Shown here in pieces: positions 17,054 to 25,718 of a stretch of DNA of 64,000 nt (its first letter is position 1; each line of letters begins with the position of its first letter). The stretch is from the NCBI GenBank assembly GCA_902776835.1, contig CACYRK010000004.1:62001-126000 (forward strand). The letters run 5' to 3'. A program made the translations under genes and the position numbers. The notes below the pieces were generated by a model. The model saw nothing but the letters and a program-made list of their open reading frames with translations. It was not told the DNA's origin and did no database searches. The stretch comes from an uncultured Bacteroidales bacterium. GTDB lineage: Bacteria; Bacteroidota; Bacteroidia; Bacteroidales; Muribaculaceae.

Positions 17054-18229
17054 ATGAAGAATATATTTAAATCATCACTGATACTGCTGTGCGGGCTTGT
17101 CATGCTCACCGCTTGTAACGATGACAACGACTCGAATCCCACCTTCCAGAAGCCCACACAATTCGTATTGAACAAACCGGCGATGGCCGACTCGTATATC
17201 GACTTGGCCAATTCCGAGGCGGTGACGCTCTACTGCAGCCAGCCCAACTACGGCTTCCCCTGCCGCACTATCTACAGTGTGCAGATTGCCAGCATGGACG
17301 ACAAGAGCGACGCCGTGGATTTGAAAGGCACTTACGACATGACAAAAATCGAGGTTAGCGCATCTACCATTGCCAGCACCATGACATCGATGTACATGGA
17401 ACGCGGCAAGGAGGAAGCCGACTTCCCGATGGACGTGCCCGTGTACTTGCGCTTGAAAGCGTATGCCGCCAACTCGGCCGGCACGAAGATTGCCGACAGC
17501 GAGATTTACTCAAACTGGGTAACGCTGAGCAATGTACACCTGCTGTACTCGCTGGCTCCCGTCACCGTTCCTGAAGCAATGTGCGTGGCCGGCAGTTTCA
17601 ACGGCAACAGTTGGGACACAGCCCTTGACATGGTACAGGTTCACGACAACGGCAACATCTTCTGGCACCTGGTTTACATCGATGGCGACGGCATCCTGTT
17701 CAACCACGAGCACACCGCTGGTGACTACGTGGTTGGCTACGACAAGATCACCGTCGAGGGCGACCTTGCCGAGGACATTGTCAACAACGACGGCAAGATT
17801 GCATCGAACAATCCTGGCTGGTACCTGGTAGTGATTACCACTTCGGTTACCGGACGCACCATCAACTACAACACCCAGTTCTTGCCTCCCACAGTGTGGA
17901 TGATAGGTCCCATCACCCCGCTGGGCGCTTGGAGCGAACTTGAAGAGGGTTGCGAATTTGAGGTACCCGACGGCCCCGATGGCGATTTTGTATCGCCTCC
18001 GTTCGCAGCCAGCGTACCTGGTGGCGAGGGCGATGGCGTTCGCGCTTACGTGAAGATTCCGGGCTTCGACTGGTGGAGAAGCGAGTTTATGGTCTACGAT
18101 GGCGTGATTGCTTATCGTGGCATGGGTCCCGACCAGAACGACGCCTCGAGTTTCGGTTACCGCGTGCCTGGCAAGGCTGGACAGCGTATGTACTTCAACT
18201 TCACTGCCGAAACTGGTAAAATCGAGTAA
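17054..18229 (+). CDS. susE: SusE-type starch-binding outer-membrane lipoprotein
   Basis: The ATG at 17054 gives 391 aa with lipoprotein signal MKNIFKSSLILLCGLVMLTAC; the frame is open to a TTG at 17033, which is unlikely to be used. Residues about 30-170 resemble the Ig-like SusE N-domain (FVLNKPAMADSYIDLANSEAVTLYCSQPNYG, then VTLYCS and PVYLRLKAY). The rest contains two SusE/SusF-like carbohydrate-binding modules, the first beginning with AMCVAGSFNGNSWDTALDMV. Such proteins bind starch at the cell surface without cleaving it. It is third in the sus operon. The exact number of binding modules is my reading and not verified. Confidence 0.88.
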   Translation: MKNIFKSSLILLCGLVMLTACNDDNDSNPTFQKPTQFVLNKPAMADSYIDLANSEAVTLYCSQPNYGFPCRTIYSVQIASMDDKSDAVDLKGTYDMTKIEVSASTIASTMTSMYMERGKEEADFPMDVPVYLRLKAYAANSAGTKIADSEIYSNWVTLSNVHLLYSLAPVTVPEAMCVAGSFNGNSWDTALDMVQVHDNGNIFWHLVYIDGDGILFNHEHTAGDYVVGYDKITVEGDLAEDIVNNDGKIASNNPGWYLVVITTSVTGRTINYNTQFLPPTVWMIGPITPLGAWSELEEGCEFEVPDGPDGDFVSPPFAASVPGGEGDGVRAYVKIPGFDWWRSEFMVYDGVIAYRGMGPDQNDASSFGYRVPGKAGQRMYFNFTAETGKIE

Positions 18230-18301
18230 AGTATTCAACAGGCTGACGTCCCTCCCGCGAGAGAGCGGGAGGGGCAAAAGCCACCAAAATAGTTTATCAA
18301 C

Positions 18302-19498
18302 ATGAAGAAATTTTCAATATATTCGCTCTTAGTCGCCACCGCATTCTGCTTTGCGGCATGTAACGACGACTACAAGGACTGGGCTGAGCCTCAGAGCAAT
18401 CCTCAGGCTGACGACGCCACCGTGACCTTCACGGCACAGAACGTGGGCTGTATCGACCTGCGCGACGGCAGCAAGACCGAAGTGCAAATCTTCAACCCCA
18501 CCATCACTGCCAATAGCGAGAACGCCACCACTACTTATGTGGCCACTATCTACAATGCCGACAAGACCGACTCTCGCACCGTCGAGGTGGCCGAGGGAGG
18601 TATTGCCCAACGCACCGACCTGACCGGCGTTATGACGTCGCTCTACGGCACCACCGAGGTTGAGCGCCAGGCACCCATGGATGTCACGGCTTACACACAA
18701 ATCGATGGCACCGCTATAGTAAATAAGGTGGAAGGTCTTATCTTCACCGCAATACCCAAGTTTGTCGAGATGCCGAAGATTTGGTACGTTCTCGGTAACT
18801 GCATTGGCAAGGGTACGTGGTACAACCGCAAGAGCGGCCTCGGCGGCGACGGCAAGTTTGTGAGCCTCGTGGCAATGTATCCCAACCCGGAGAACCTCGA
18901 GCAACTGGTTTACGGCGCTTATCTGCCCAAGGGTGGTGAGTTCCGCATCCTGGTGATGCCTTACAGCGACTATCCCTGTATTTCGGGCGGTAGCGAGAAC
19001 GGCGGCCAGAGTTACTACACCGAGAAACCCGCTGAGGGTCTGCCCAACATCGTAATCGAGAACGAGGGCTACTACAAGATTGTGGTCAACATCGCCGACA
19101 AGACCAACCCGACTGTGAAGTTCACCAAACTCGGCCCCGCCGACTATGTGGCAGCACAGATGGCTATGCCGGGTTCTTACCAGAACCCCAGTTGGGATGT
19201 CACTGGCAACCTGATGACCAAGGTCACTACAGCAGCCTCGGGTGAGAACCACGACTGGTTTGCCGATGTCACCTTTGGTGATGACGCTTCCAGCGAGGGC
19301 GGCGTGAAGTTTGCCAGCGACGGCAACTGGGCGAACCCCAACTGGGGTGGCCCGATGTTCCCGCTTGGCACCGCCAGCAAGGGCGGCCCGAACATCCCCT
19401 ACACCGCCGGTACTTACCGCGTGATCTTCAACGACCTGCTGGGTATTTACTACTTCTTCGACAAGAATTCGCAATACGACGAACTTCCCGTTGAGTAA
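18302..19498 (+). CDS. SusE/SusF-like surface lipoprotein (DUF5115-type N-terminus)
   Basis: The 398-aa protein begins MKKFSIYSLLVATAFCFAAC, a lipoprotein signal with cysteine at position 20. The N-terminal part (VTFTAQNVGCIDLRDGSKTEVQIFNPTI) resembles the DUF5115 domain found in SusE/SusF-like proteins of Prevotella and relatives. The C-terminal half has two binding-module-like segments (IWYVLGNCIGKGTW, MAMPGSYQNPSWDVTGN). It is the last gene before a strong terminator at 19530, so susC-susD-susE and this gene form one transcription unit. It occupies the SusF position; the probable role is surface starch binding. An inverted repeat CCTCCCGCGAGAGAGCGGGAGG sits in the 72-bp gap before it. Confidence 0.82.
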   Translation: MKKFSIYSLLVATAFCFAACNDDYKDWAEPQSNPQADDATVTFTAQNVGCIDLRDGSKTEVQIFNPTITANSENATTTYVATIYNADKTDSRTVEVAEGGIAQRTDLTGVMTSLYGTTEVERQAPMDVTAYTQIDGTAIVNKVEGLIFTAIPKFVEMPKIWYVLGNCIGKGTWYNRKSGLGGDGKFVSLVAMYPNPENLEQLVYGAYLPKGGEFRILVMPYSDYPCISGGSENGGQSYYTEKPAEGLPNIVIENEGYYKIVVNIADKTNPTVKFTKLGPADYVAAQMAMPGSYQNPSWDVTGNLMTKVTTAASGENHDWFADVTFGDDASSEGGVKFASDGNWANPNWGGPMFPLGTASKGGPNIPYTAGTYRVIFNDLLGIYYFFDKNSQYDELPVE

Positions 19499-19529
19499 TC
19501 ACACCTTCAACGCATATTTTTGAAGTATA

Positions 19530-19561
19530 GTGCCACGGCCACTCGCCGTGGCACTTTTTTT
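19530..19561 (+). terminator. Rho-independent terminator of the sus operon
   Basis: GTGCCACGG (19530-19538), a 7-nt loop, CCGTGGCAC (19546-19554) and then seven T. The stem is perfect over 9 bp. Confidence 0.93.
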
Positions 19562-19569
19562 CACCCGGC

Positions 19570-19601
19570 CATTCGAGCATTCGAGCATTCGAGCATTCGA
19601 A
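19570..19601. repeat. 8-mer array (CATTCGAG)4
   Basis: Four tandem copies of CATTCGAG (last one CATTCGAA) directly follow the sus terminator in the 341-bp gap between the susF-like gene and the next gene. The rest of that gap holds an operator-like site (19634) and a -7 element TATATTTG (19703-19710). Related octamer-like arrays occur at 30334 and 45243. Confidence 0.88.
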
Positions 19602-19633
19602 CATCTTTACCAGCGAAGCGAGGGCGAGCCTAT

Positions 19634-19645
19634 GAAAACGATTGC
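19634..19645. promoter_or_regulatory. LacI-family operator, site 2 (GAAAACGATTGC)
   Basis: GAAAACGATTGC differs from operator site 1 by one base and is placed 58 bp upstream of the TATATTTG -7 element (19703-19710) of the following gene, nearly the same spacing as at the susC promoter (57 bp). This supports regulation of the dockerin-bearing binding protein by the same LacI regulator. Confidence 0.65.
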
Positions 19646-19839
19646 ATTATTATAATATGCTAAAATAAGGTGCTGAATGGATGAATTTTGTCAAAAATAT
19701 ATTATATTTGCTTGCTTATAGTAAGATGATGTGCTTGCAGTCCAGACAAACGCCCCATGGCGCACGCGCTGGCAGACTATGAAACGAACATATTCTGAGA
19801 TTCAACAAACATATTTATTAACCAAATTATCAATGCACT

Positions 19840-22374
19840 ATGAAGAAATTTTCACTTCTTTTAAGCATGCTGTTGATGGCTGTGATGGCTTCGGCCGCCA
19901 CTACCATCTACATCGACAAGAGTTCGGTTGGTAACATCTGGGCTTGGGATAGCGATGGCGACTACTTCGCAAGTTGGCCAGGCGTGGAGCTGACCACGCT
20001 GGATGTTGATACCGTTAACGAGGTTGAATACTACACCTTCGTGTACACTCACGAGTCATCGGGCGAAGGCTTGATTTTCAACGCCAATAATCAGCAGACC
20101 AGCAACTTGGTTCCCCAGGACGGTGCCATCTACAAGTACACTGGCGGAACTACCGTCGAGGTGCAAAGCGCTGAGCCGGTCAAGAAGGCATTCTACCTGA
20201 TTGGCTCGTTCAACGGCTGGGACGCCGGCACACAAGTGCCTATGGTCTTGGGCGAGGATGGCAATTACACCATCACCCAGGCTATGGATGCCGGAGCCGA
20301 GTTCAAACTGCGCAACGAGGCCGGCACCTGGATTGGCGCCGACAGCAACGGCAACTTTGTCGTGACTCAGGAGCAAGTCGAGAACGGCACCGAGATCACG
20401 ATGCTCGTGGACGCTGGCAACAACGTGAAAATCCCCGTGGCTGGCGAGTGGACTCTGACCCTCAACCCCGAGACCATGAAACTCGTCATCAGTGGCGAAT
20501 GGCCCTCGGGACCCGAACCCGAACTCGAGTATTACCTCGTGGGTGACCAGATGGGCTGGAGCAACGCCGAGGAGAACAAGTTTGCCAAGAGTGGCGACGT
20601 GTACAAGTTGGAGAAAGTCTTCAGTGGCGAGTTCAAGATTCACACCAGCACCAACGACTGGTATGGCAACGGCATGGAGTTCACGCCAGAGAACAACACC
20701 TTTGAACTGAATGTTAACACCGACAACATGACCATTGCCGCTCAAGAGGCACCTTACACGCTCACCATCGAGAATGGCGTGCTCACCATCACCGGCTTCA
20801 CCGAGGAGCCCGAGCCTGAGGCAGCATTCTACCTGATTGGCTCGTTCAACGAGTGGAGCCAGGATACCATGGTGCCCCTGTTTAAGGGTAACGACGGCCT
20901 CTTTGTTGGCGAGCAGGCTATGGAGGCCAACGCTAAGTTCAAACTGATGAATGAGCACAACCAGTGGATTGGTGCTCAGAGCGAGGGCGACTTCATCGTC
21001 ACCCAGGAGCAGGTCGACAGCGCAACGCAAATCACGCTGCTCATTGGCGACGAGGGTCAAGACCTCATCATCCCCGTGGCTGGCACTTGGAAGTTTGTCG
21101 TCGATCCCGAGAACATGACGCTCGTCATCGGTGGCGAATGGCCCGTAGAGCCGCAACCCGAACCTGCATTCTACCTGACCGGCTCGTTCAACGAGTGGGA
21201 CGAAGAGACTCCCGTGGCTATGACCCAGGCCGACGGCAAGTTTGTTGTCGAGCAGGCTATGGAGGCCAACGCCGAGTTTAAGTTCCTCAACGAGAACCAC
21301 GAGTGGATTGGCGCCGAGGCTGATGGCAACTTCATCGTCACCCAGGAGCAGGTCGACAGCGCTACCGCAATCACCCTGCTTGTGAACGGCGGCAACAACA
21401 TCCAGATCCCCGTGGCTGGCACTTGGAAGTTCACCATCGATCCTGAGACTATGACTCTGATTATCGGTGGCGAATGGCCCGTTGAGCCGCAGCCCGAGGC
21501 AGCCTTCTACCTGACCGGCTCGTTCAACGAGTGGGATCCCGATGCACGCATCGCTCTCACTAAGGGCGACGACGGCAAGTTCAGCGTGACCCAGGAGATG
21601 GACGCCAACGCTGAGTTCAAGTTTACCAACGAGAACGACGTGTGGATTGGCGCAGATGCTGAAGGCAACTTCATCGTCACCCAGGAGCAGGTCGACAGCG
21701 CTACCGCAATCACCCTGCTTGTGAACGGCGGCAACAACATCCAGATTCCCGTGAAGGGTGTGTGGACACTCACCATCGATCCCGAGACTATGACTCTGGT
21801 CATCGCTGGCGAATGGGTTGAGGAGCCCGAACCCGAGAAGATGGTTTACATCCTTGGCAACGTGGTTGGCGAATGGGATCCCACCGTGGGCACCCCGATG
21901 GTTGAGCGCGGCGAGGGCATCTACGACCTCGACATCACGCTGGTCGACGCTTACGAGGGCAACGCCTACATTGGCTTCACCACCAAGTTGGCCGATCCCG
22001 AGAGCGAGACTCCGTGGGACGACATCGACGAGTTCCGCTTCGGTCCTGTGAGCGAGGGCGACTTCGTGCTCACTCCGGAACTTATGGAAACCGACATCGC
22101 TATCACCTTCGACGCTCACGAGACCGTCCAGGCTCCCGCCGGAAAATACTGGATCCTCGTTGACTTCAACGACATGAAACTCATCATGAAGCGCATGGAG
22201 ACCACTGGCGACGTCAATGGCGACGGTGCAGTCGATGGCAACGACCTGAACATGCTCATCAACATCGTCCTTGGCAAGGAGGAAGCAACTCCTGGTGCCG
22301 AGATTGACGGCCAGGAGGGCATCAACGGTGGCGACATCAACACCCTCATCAACATCCTGCTGGGCAAAAATTAA
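19840..22374 (+). CDS. Secreted multi-module starch-binding-like protein with C-terminal dockerin
   Basis: The 844-aa protein has a signal peptide without lipobox (MKKFSLLLSMLLMAVMASAA). Residues about 21-110 (TTIYIDKSSVGNIWAWDSDG, ASWPGVELT) look like a CBM26 starch-binding module. Then come repeated SusF-like units of roughly 105 residues starting KAFYLIGSFNGWD, AAFYLIGSFNEWS, PAFYLTGSFNEWD and AAFYLTGSFNEWD, separated by acidic Pro/Glu linkers (EPEPE), plus one divergent unit (LEYYLVGDQMGW) and a last one (KMVYILGNVVGEWDP). The C-terminus from about residue 789 is a tandem dockerin module (GDVNGDGAVDGNDLN and GINGGDINTLINILLGKN). No catalytic domain is visible. It could be a non-catalytic starch-targeting subunit. 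It follows the sus operon terminator and has its own promoter and operator-like site. Confidence 0.85.
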   Translation: MKKFSLLLSMLLMAVMASAATTIYIDKSSVGNIWAWDSDGDYFASWPGVELTTLDVDTVNEVEYYTFVYTHESSGEGLIFNANNQQTSNLVPQDGAIYKYTGGTTVEVQSAEPVKKAFYLIGSFNGWDAGTQVPMVLGEDGNYTITQAMDAGAEFKLRNEAGTWIGADSNGNFVVTQEQVENGTEITMLVDAGNNVKIPVAGEWTLTLNPETMKLVISGEWPSGPEPELEYYLVGDQMGWSNAEENKFAKSGDVYKLEKVFSGEFKIHTSTNDWYGNGMEFTPENNTFELNVNTDNMTIAAQEAPYTLTIENGVLTITGFTEEPEPEAAFYLIGSFNEWSQDTMVPLFKGNDGLFVGEQAMEANAKFKLMNEHNQWIGAQSEGDFIVTQEQVDSATQITLLIGDEGQDLIIPVAGTWKFVVDPENMTLVIGGEWPVEPQPEPAFYLTGSFNEWDEETPVAMTQADGKFVVEQAMEANAEFKFLNENHEWIGAEADGNFIVTQEQVDSATAITLLVNGGNNIQIPVAGTWKFTIDPETMTLIIGGEWPVEPQPEAAFYLTGSFNEWDPDARIALTKGDDGKFSVTQEMDANAEFKFTNENDVWIGADAEGNFIVTQEQVDSATAITLLVNGGNNIQIPVKGVWTLTIDPETMTLVIAGEWVEEPEPEKMVYILGNVVGEWDPTVGTPMVERGEGIYDLDITLVDAYEGNAYIGFTTKLADPESETPWDDIDEFRFGPVSEGDFVLTPELMETDIAITFDAHETVQAPAGKYWILVDFNDMKLIMKRMETTGDVNGDGAVDGNDLNMLINIVLGKEEATPGAEIDGQEGINGGDINTLINILLGKN

Positions 22375-22402
22375 TTTATGCATAATGCATAACTTCAAGA
22401 AG

Positions 22403-22426
22403 GAGGGCCTCGCGGCCCTCTTTTTT
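22403..22426 (+). terminator. Rho-independent terminator
   Basis: GAGGGCC (22403-22409), loop TCGC, GGCCCTC (22414-22420), then six T. It follows a TGCATAATGCATAA stretch after the stop codon. Confidence 0.92.
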
Positions 22427-22523
22427 GCTTTTTGGGGGTGCGGGATATAGCATTTATAGCATTTATAGCAACTATAGGATTTTTTGAGGGGTGCTATTGC
22501 ATCTGGGTTGAGGGGTGCGTTTT

Positions 22524-22535
22524 GCAATCGTTTGC
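22524..22535. promoter_or_regulatory. LacI-family operator, site 3 (GCAATCGTTTGC)
   Basis: GCAATCGTTTGC is the exact reverse complement of operator site 1. It lies 56 bp upstream of a TACATTTG -7 element (22591-22598) for the next gene. Confidence 0.72.
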
Positions 22536-22647
22536 GCTAAATTTTGCGGCATGGTGCCAGAAAAATAGGCTATATTCCAGAAAAAATCAATACATTTGCT
22601 CGGTTAAAACAAATAATGTTAATTACTTACATAAAATCATTATTTCT

Positions 22648-23961
22648 ATGAAAAAATTATTTACTTCATTCATGCTCATGCTGGCAGTGCTCGGCATGAA
22701 CGCACAAGTTGAGAACTTGTACATCATTGGTAACGATCCTTTCGGCGGCTGGAACCCCGAGGTGGGTCTGCAAATGGACAAGACCGAGGAAGGTTACTTC
22801 ACCCTCACCGTTGAGATCCCTTCGAGTGTTTGGTTCAGTTTCACTCAAGTGCTTGGCCCGTGGGACGACATCCTGCCTTACCGCATGGCCGCTCCGAGCA
22901 ACAACTTCGCTATCTCTGAGGACTTGAAGAACGAGGCCATCCAGTGCAGCAATTGGGGCGAGAACGTGAACAACGCTTTCATGACAGTCTTCGCATCGAC
23001 TTACACCATCACTGTCGACCCCGAGAGTTGCATGGTGATGTTCGATTGGGGTGATGTCCAGAAAGATCCCGATCCCGAACCCGATGGCAACATCTACATC
23101 CTGGGTCAGGTTAACGGCCAGAGCTGGTCGGCCAGCGAAGGTGTGAAGATGGACAAGGAGAGCGAGACTCTGTTCACCTCGGTGGTGACTATCGCTGACT
23201 CTTCGGCTACCTTCAACTTCACCCGCGCTCTGGCTACCAACCCCAACAACTGGGGTGGCATCGCTCCCTATCGCTTTGGCTCGGTTGAGGGCACCGTTTA
23301 TCTGATGGACGTGCTCGGTGAGCCCCAAGAACTTGGCGCAGAAGGCGACACTGAGAACAACTTCAGCCTGGATCCCGGCACCTACAAGTTGACCCTCGAC
23401 ATGGAGGCTCGCACACTGGTTGCTGAGGCTACCGACGCTCCCGAACCCGAGACCGGCATCTTCCTGGTTGGCTCGCTCAACGGATGGGCTCCTCAAGATG
23501 GTATCGCTATGGCAACCGAGGACAACAACATCTACACCTACACCGCTACCCTGAGCGGCGACGTGTACTTCATCTTCACCAACACCAAGGATGCCTGGGA
23601 TGTAATCAACAACGGTGAGCACCGTTTTGGCCCCACTGCTGGCGACGAGGAGGTCACCATTGGCGAAGAGCATACCACTCAACTCGCTGGCGACAACGGC
23701 GCTTACAAGTTGGTTCTTGGCGAAGAGACTGAACTGACCATCACCTTCGACCTTGCAAACCTCAAGTTCAAAGTTGAGGACAACAAGGGTAAGGTAGGCG
23801 ACGTCAATGGCGACGACGCTGTCGATGGCAACGACCTGAACATGCTCATCAACATCATCCTGGGCAAGGAAACTGCTAACGATGCAGCCAACGTTGATGG
23901 CGAAGGCGGCGTTGATGGCAACGACCTGAACGCTCTGATCAACATCCTGCTGGGCAAGTAA
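22648..23961 (+). CDS. Secreted SusF-like binding protein with C-terminal dockerin (paralogue 1)
   Basis: The ATG at 22648 (MKKLFTSFMLMLAVLGMNAQ, signal peptide, no lipobox) gives 437 aa. Three binding-module-like units follow: NLYIIGNDPFGGWNPEVGLQM, NIYILGQVNGQSWSASEGVKM and GIFLVGSLNGWAPQDGIAM. Each has the YIxG...W...M pattern of SusE/SusF starch-binding modules. From about residue 383 comes a dockerin pair (GDVNGDDAVDGNDLN, VDGEGGVDGNDLNALINILLGK). The downstream gene encodes a 437-aa paralogue of the same architecture. The protein has no catalytic motif and no membrane anchor, so it would need the dockerin or a binding partner to remain near the cell. Upstream it carries the third LacI-type operator. 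Confidence 0.85.
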   Translation: MKKLFTSFMLMLAVLGMNAQVENLYIIGNDPFGGWNPEVGLQMDKTEEGYFTLTVEIPSSVWFSFTQVLGPWDDILPYRMAAPSNNFAISEDLKNEAIQCSNWGENVNNAFMTVFASTYTITVDPESCMVMFDWGDVQKDPDPEPDGNIYILGQVNGQSWSASEGVKMDKESETLFTSVVTIADSSATFNFTRALATNPNNWGGIAPYRFGSVEGTVYLMDVLGEPQELGAEGDTENNFSLDPGTYKLTLDMEARTLVAEATDAPEPETGIFLVGSLNGWAPQDGIAMATEDNNIYTYTATLSGDVYFIFTNTKDAWDVINNGEHRFGPTAGDEEVTIGEEHTTQLAGDNGAYKLVLGEETELTITFDLANLKFKVEDNKGKVGDVNGDDAVDGNDLNMLINIILGKETANDAANVDGEGGVDGNDLNALINILLGK

Positions 23962-23996
23962 TTAATGCACAACGCATAATTAATGCAGAGGAAAAG

Positions 23997-24026
23997 AGAG
24001 GGCCACATTGTGGCTCTCTTTTTTTC
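23997..24026 (+). terminator. Rho-independent terminator
   Basis: AGAGGGCCAC (23997-24006), loop ATT, GTGGCTCTCT (24010-24019; one G-T pair), then a T-run. Confidence 0.9.
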
Positions 24027-24044
24027 TCTTTTTGCACATTCATT

Positions 24045-24075
24045 TTTGCCATCTCTGAAATTATTACTATATTTG
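24045..24075 (+). promoter_or_regulatory. Consensus promoter TTTG-N19-TATATTTG
   Basis: TTTG at 24045-24048 and TATATTTG at 24068-24075 with exactly 19 nt between them match the Bacteroidetes promoter consensus. No LacI-type site is seen here, unlike at the two preceding genes. Confidence 0.85.
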
Positions 24076-24135
24076 TGAATCATTACGTTGACATCACAAT
24101 GCATAACGCATAATTCAACCTCAAACTTTAGTATT

Positions 24136-25449
24136 ATGAAACGATTCGCTACTTCACTTGCATTGGCGCTGTTGCCAATACTCTTGTTTACACTTAACGC
24201 CCAGGACGTTGAGAGTCTTTACATCATTGGCAATGATCCTTTTGGAGGATGGAATCCCGAAGTGGGCATGCAGATGGACCACGACGGTGAATATTTCAGC
24301 CTGACCGTCGAGATTCCTTCGGGCTGCTACTTCAGTTTCACCCAGAAGTTGGGTTCTTGGGAGGAAATCGAGCCTTACCGCATGGGCGCCTTGAGCGATG
24401 GCTTCGCTCTCACTCCCGAACTCGATGGCGAGATCATCCAGTGCAGCAACTGGGGTGAGAATGTGAACTACGCTTTCGTGACCCAAATGAAAGCCTCCTA
24501 CACTATCACTGTCGACCCTGTTAATTGCTTGTTGCTATTTAATTGTACCCCTGGTGATACAGATCCCAAACCCGAGCCCGACGGCAACATCTACATCCTG
24601 GGCACGGTTAACGGCAACAGTTGGGCTCCCAATGTGGGCATTAAAATGGACAAAGTGAGCGAAAACCTGTTCACGGCTAACGTCACTATTACCAGCAACT
24701 CTGGCAACTTTAATTTCACCCGCGCTCTGTCAGTGATGCCCAACGACTGGAGTGGCATAGCACCGTACCGTTTTGGTTCGGTTGGTGGCAATGTTATGTT
24801 GAACTATGTGCTTGGCGTAGCACAACAACTTGGCGCTGAGGGCGACAGCCAAAACCTTTTCGAGTTGCTTGAAGGCACTTATAAACTCACCCTCGACCTG
24901 GAAGCCCGCACGCTGGTTGCTGATACGATAAGCACTTCTTCGGCAGGCATCTTCATGGTGGGCACCTTAAACGATTGGGATCCATTAACGGGTATACCTT
25001 TGGAAAGCGAAGATGGCAACATTTTCACTTACACCACAACTTTGAGTGGCGAGGTGTACTTCATCTTCACCAATGCCCAACTGGCTTGGAGTGTTATTAA
25101 CAACGGCGAGCACCGCTTTGGACCGGCAAATGGCGACACGAGAATTACCGCAAATGAGTATATCACAACCCAACTCACCGGCGACACCGGCGCGTACATC
25201 TTCGACGCTGGCGAACAGGAGTCGGAGTTCACTTTCACCTTCGACCTCCAGAACCTCAAGTTCCGCATCGAGGACAGTAAGGTAGGCGACGTGAACGGTG
25301 ACAACGCTATCGATGGCAACGACCTGAACATGCTCATCAACATCATCCTGGGCAAGGAAACTGCTAACGATGCAGCCAACGTTGATGGCGAAGGCGGCGT
25401 TGACGGTAACGACCTGAACGCTCTGATCAACATCCTGCTGGGCAAGTAA
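24136..25449 (+). CDS. Secreted SusF-like binding protein with C-terminal dockerin (paralogue 2)
   Basis: The ATG at 24136 gives 437 aa with signal peptide MKRFATSLALALLPILLFTLNAQ. The layout equals that of the preceding gene: SLYIIGNDPFGGWNPEVGMQM, NIYILGTVNGNSWAPNVGIKM and GIFMVGTLNDWDPLTGIPL modules, then a dockerin pair from about residue 384. The DNA of the two dockerin regions is almost identical for about 130 bp (23831-23961 against 25319-25449), whereas the upstream modules are clearly more diverged, so the tail has been homogenised or copied more recently. It has its own consensus promoter. Function as a starch-binding subunit is inferred from module similarity and location between sus and amylase genes. 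Confidence 0.85.
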   Translation: MKRFATSLALALLPILLFTLNAQDVESLYIIGNDPFGGWNPEVGMQMDHDGEYFSLTVEIPSGCYFSFTQKLGSWEEIEPYRMGALSDGFALTPELDGEIIQCSNWGENVNYAFVTQMKASYTITVDPVNCLLLFNCTPGDTDPKPEPDGNIYILGTVNGNSWAPNVGIKMDKVSENLFTANVTITSNSGNFNFTRALSVMPNDWSGIAPYRFGSVGGNVMLNYVLGVAQQLGAEGDSQNLFELLEGTYKLTLDLEARTLVADTISTSSAGIFMVGTLNDWDPLTGIPLESEDGNIFTYTTTLSGEVYFIFTNAQLAWSVINNGEHRFGPANGDTRITANEYITTQLTGDTGAYIFDAGEQESEFTFTFDLQNLKFRIEDSKVGDVNGDNAIDGNDLNMLINIILGKETANDAANVDGEGGVDGNDLNALINILLGK

Positions 25450-25498
25450 TCGAGTTACAGCGCATCATGCACAAAGCATAATGCATGGAGTTAAAAAG

Positions 25499-25522
25499 GA
25501 GGGCCACGTGGCCCTCTTTTTT
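25499..25522 (+). terminator. Rho-independent terminator
   Basis: GAGGGCCACGTGGCCCTC (25499-25516) is a perfect 18-bp palindrome followed by six T. Confidence 0.92.
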
Positions 25523-25640
25523 GTGCCTGCCATCTTGGTGCCAGAGGCAAAAAATCGGTTATTTGGCGCGATTTTGGCCGCAAAAGCAACAATTAACCAA
25601 ACATTAATAAAAAATATTTCACTTTTTCATCAATAATTAG

Positions 25641-25679
25641 TAATTTTGCCATATTGTAGCCGTGATAGGGTCTATCACG
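25641..25679 (+). promoter_or_regulatory. Amylase promoter element plus start-site palindrome
   Basis: A TAATTTTG -7 element (25641-25648; TTTC about 20 nt upstream) is followed about 12 bp later by CGTGATAG-GGT-CTATCACG (25661-25679), a perfect 8-bp inverted repeat with a 3-nt centre. The predicted transcription start falls next to it, so it could be an operator or a 5' hairpin of the mRNA. It is unlike the GCAA-CG-TTGC sites. Confidence 0.6.
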
Positions 25680-25718
25680 TGCCACAACCACCGTTAACAA
25701 CACTATTAAACAAATAAT

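Noticed and set aside
15308..19498. SusE and SusF-like lipoproteins as carriers of dockerins or cohesins
   Set aside because: I read both to their ends and found neither a calcium-loop repeat nor a cohesin-like beta-sandwich signature; they look like ordinary starch-binding lipoproteins.
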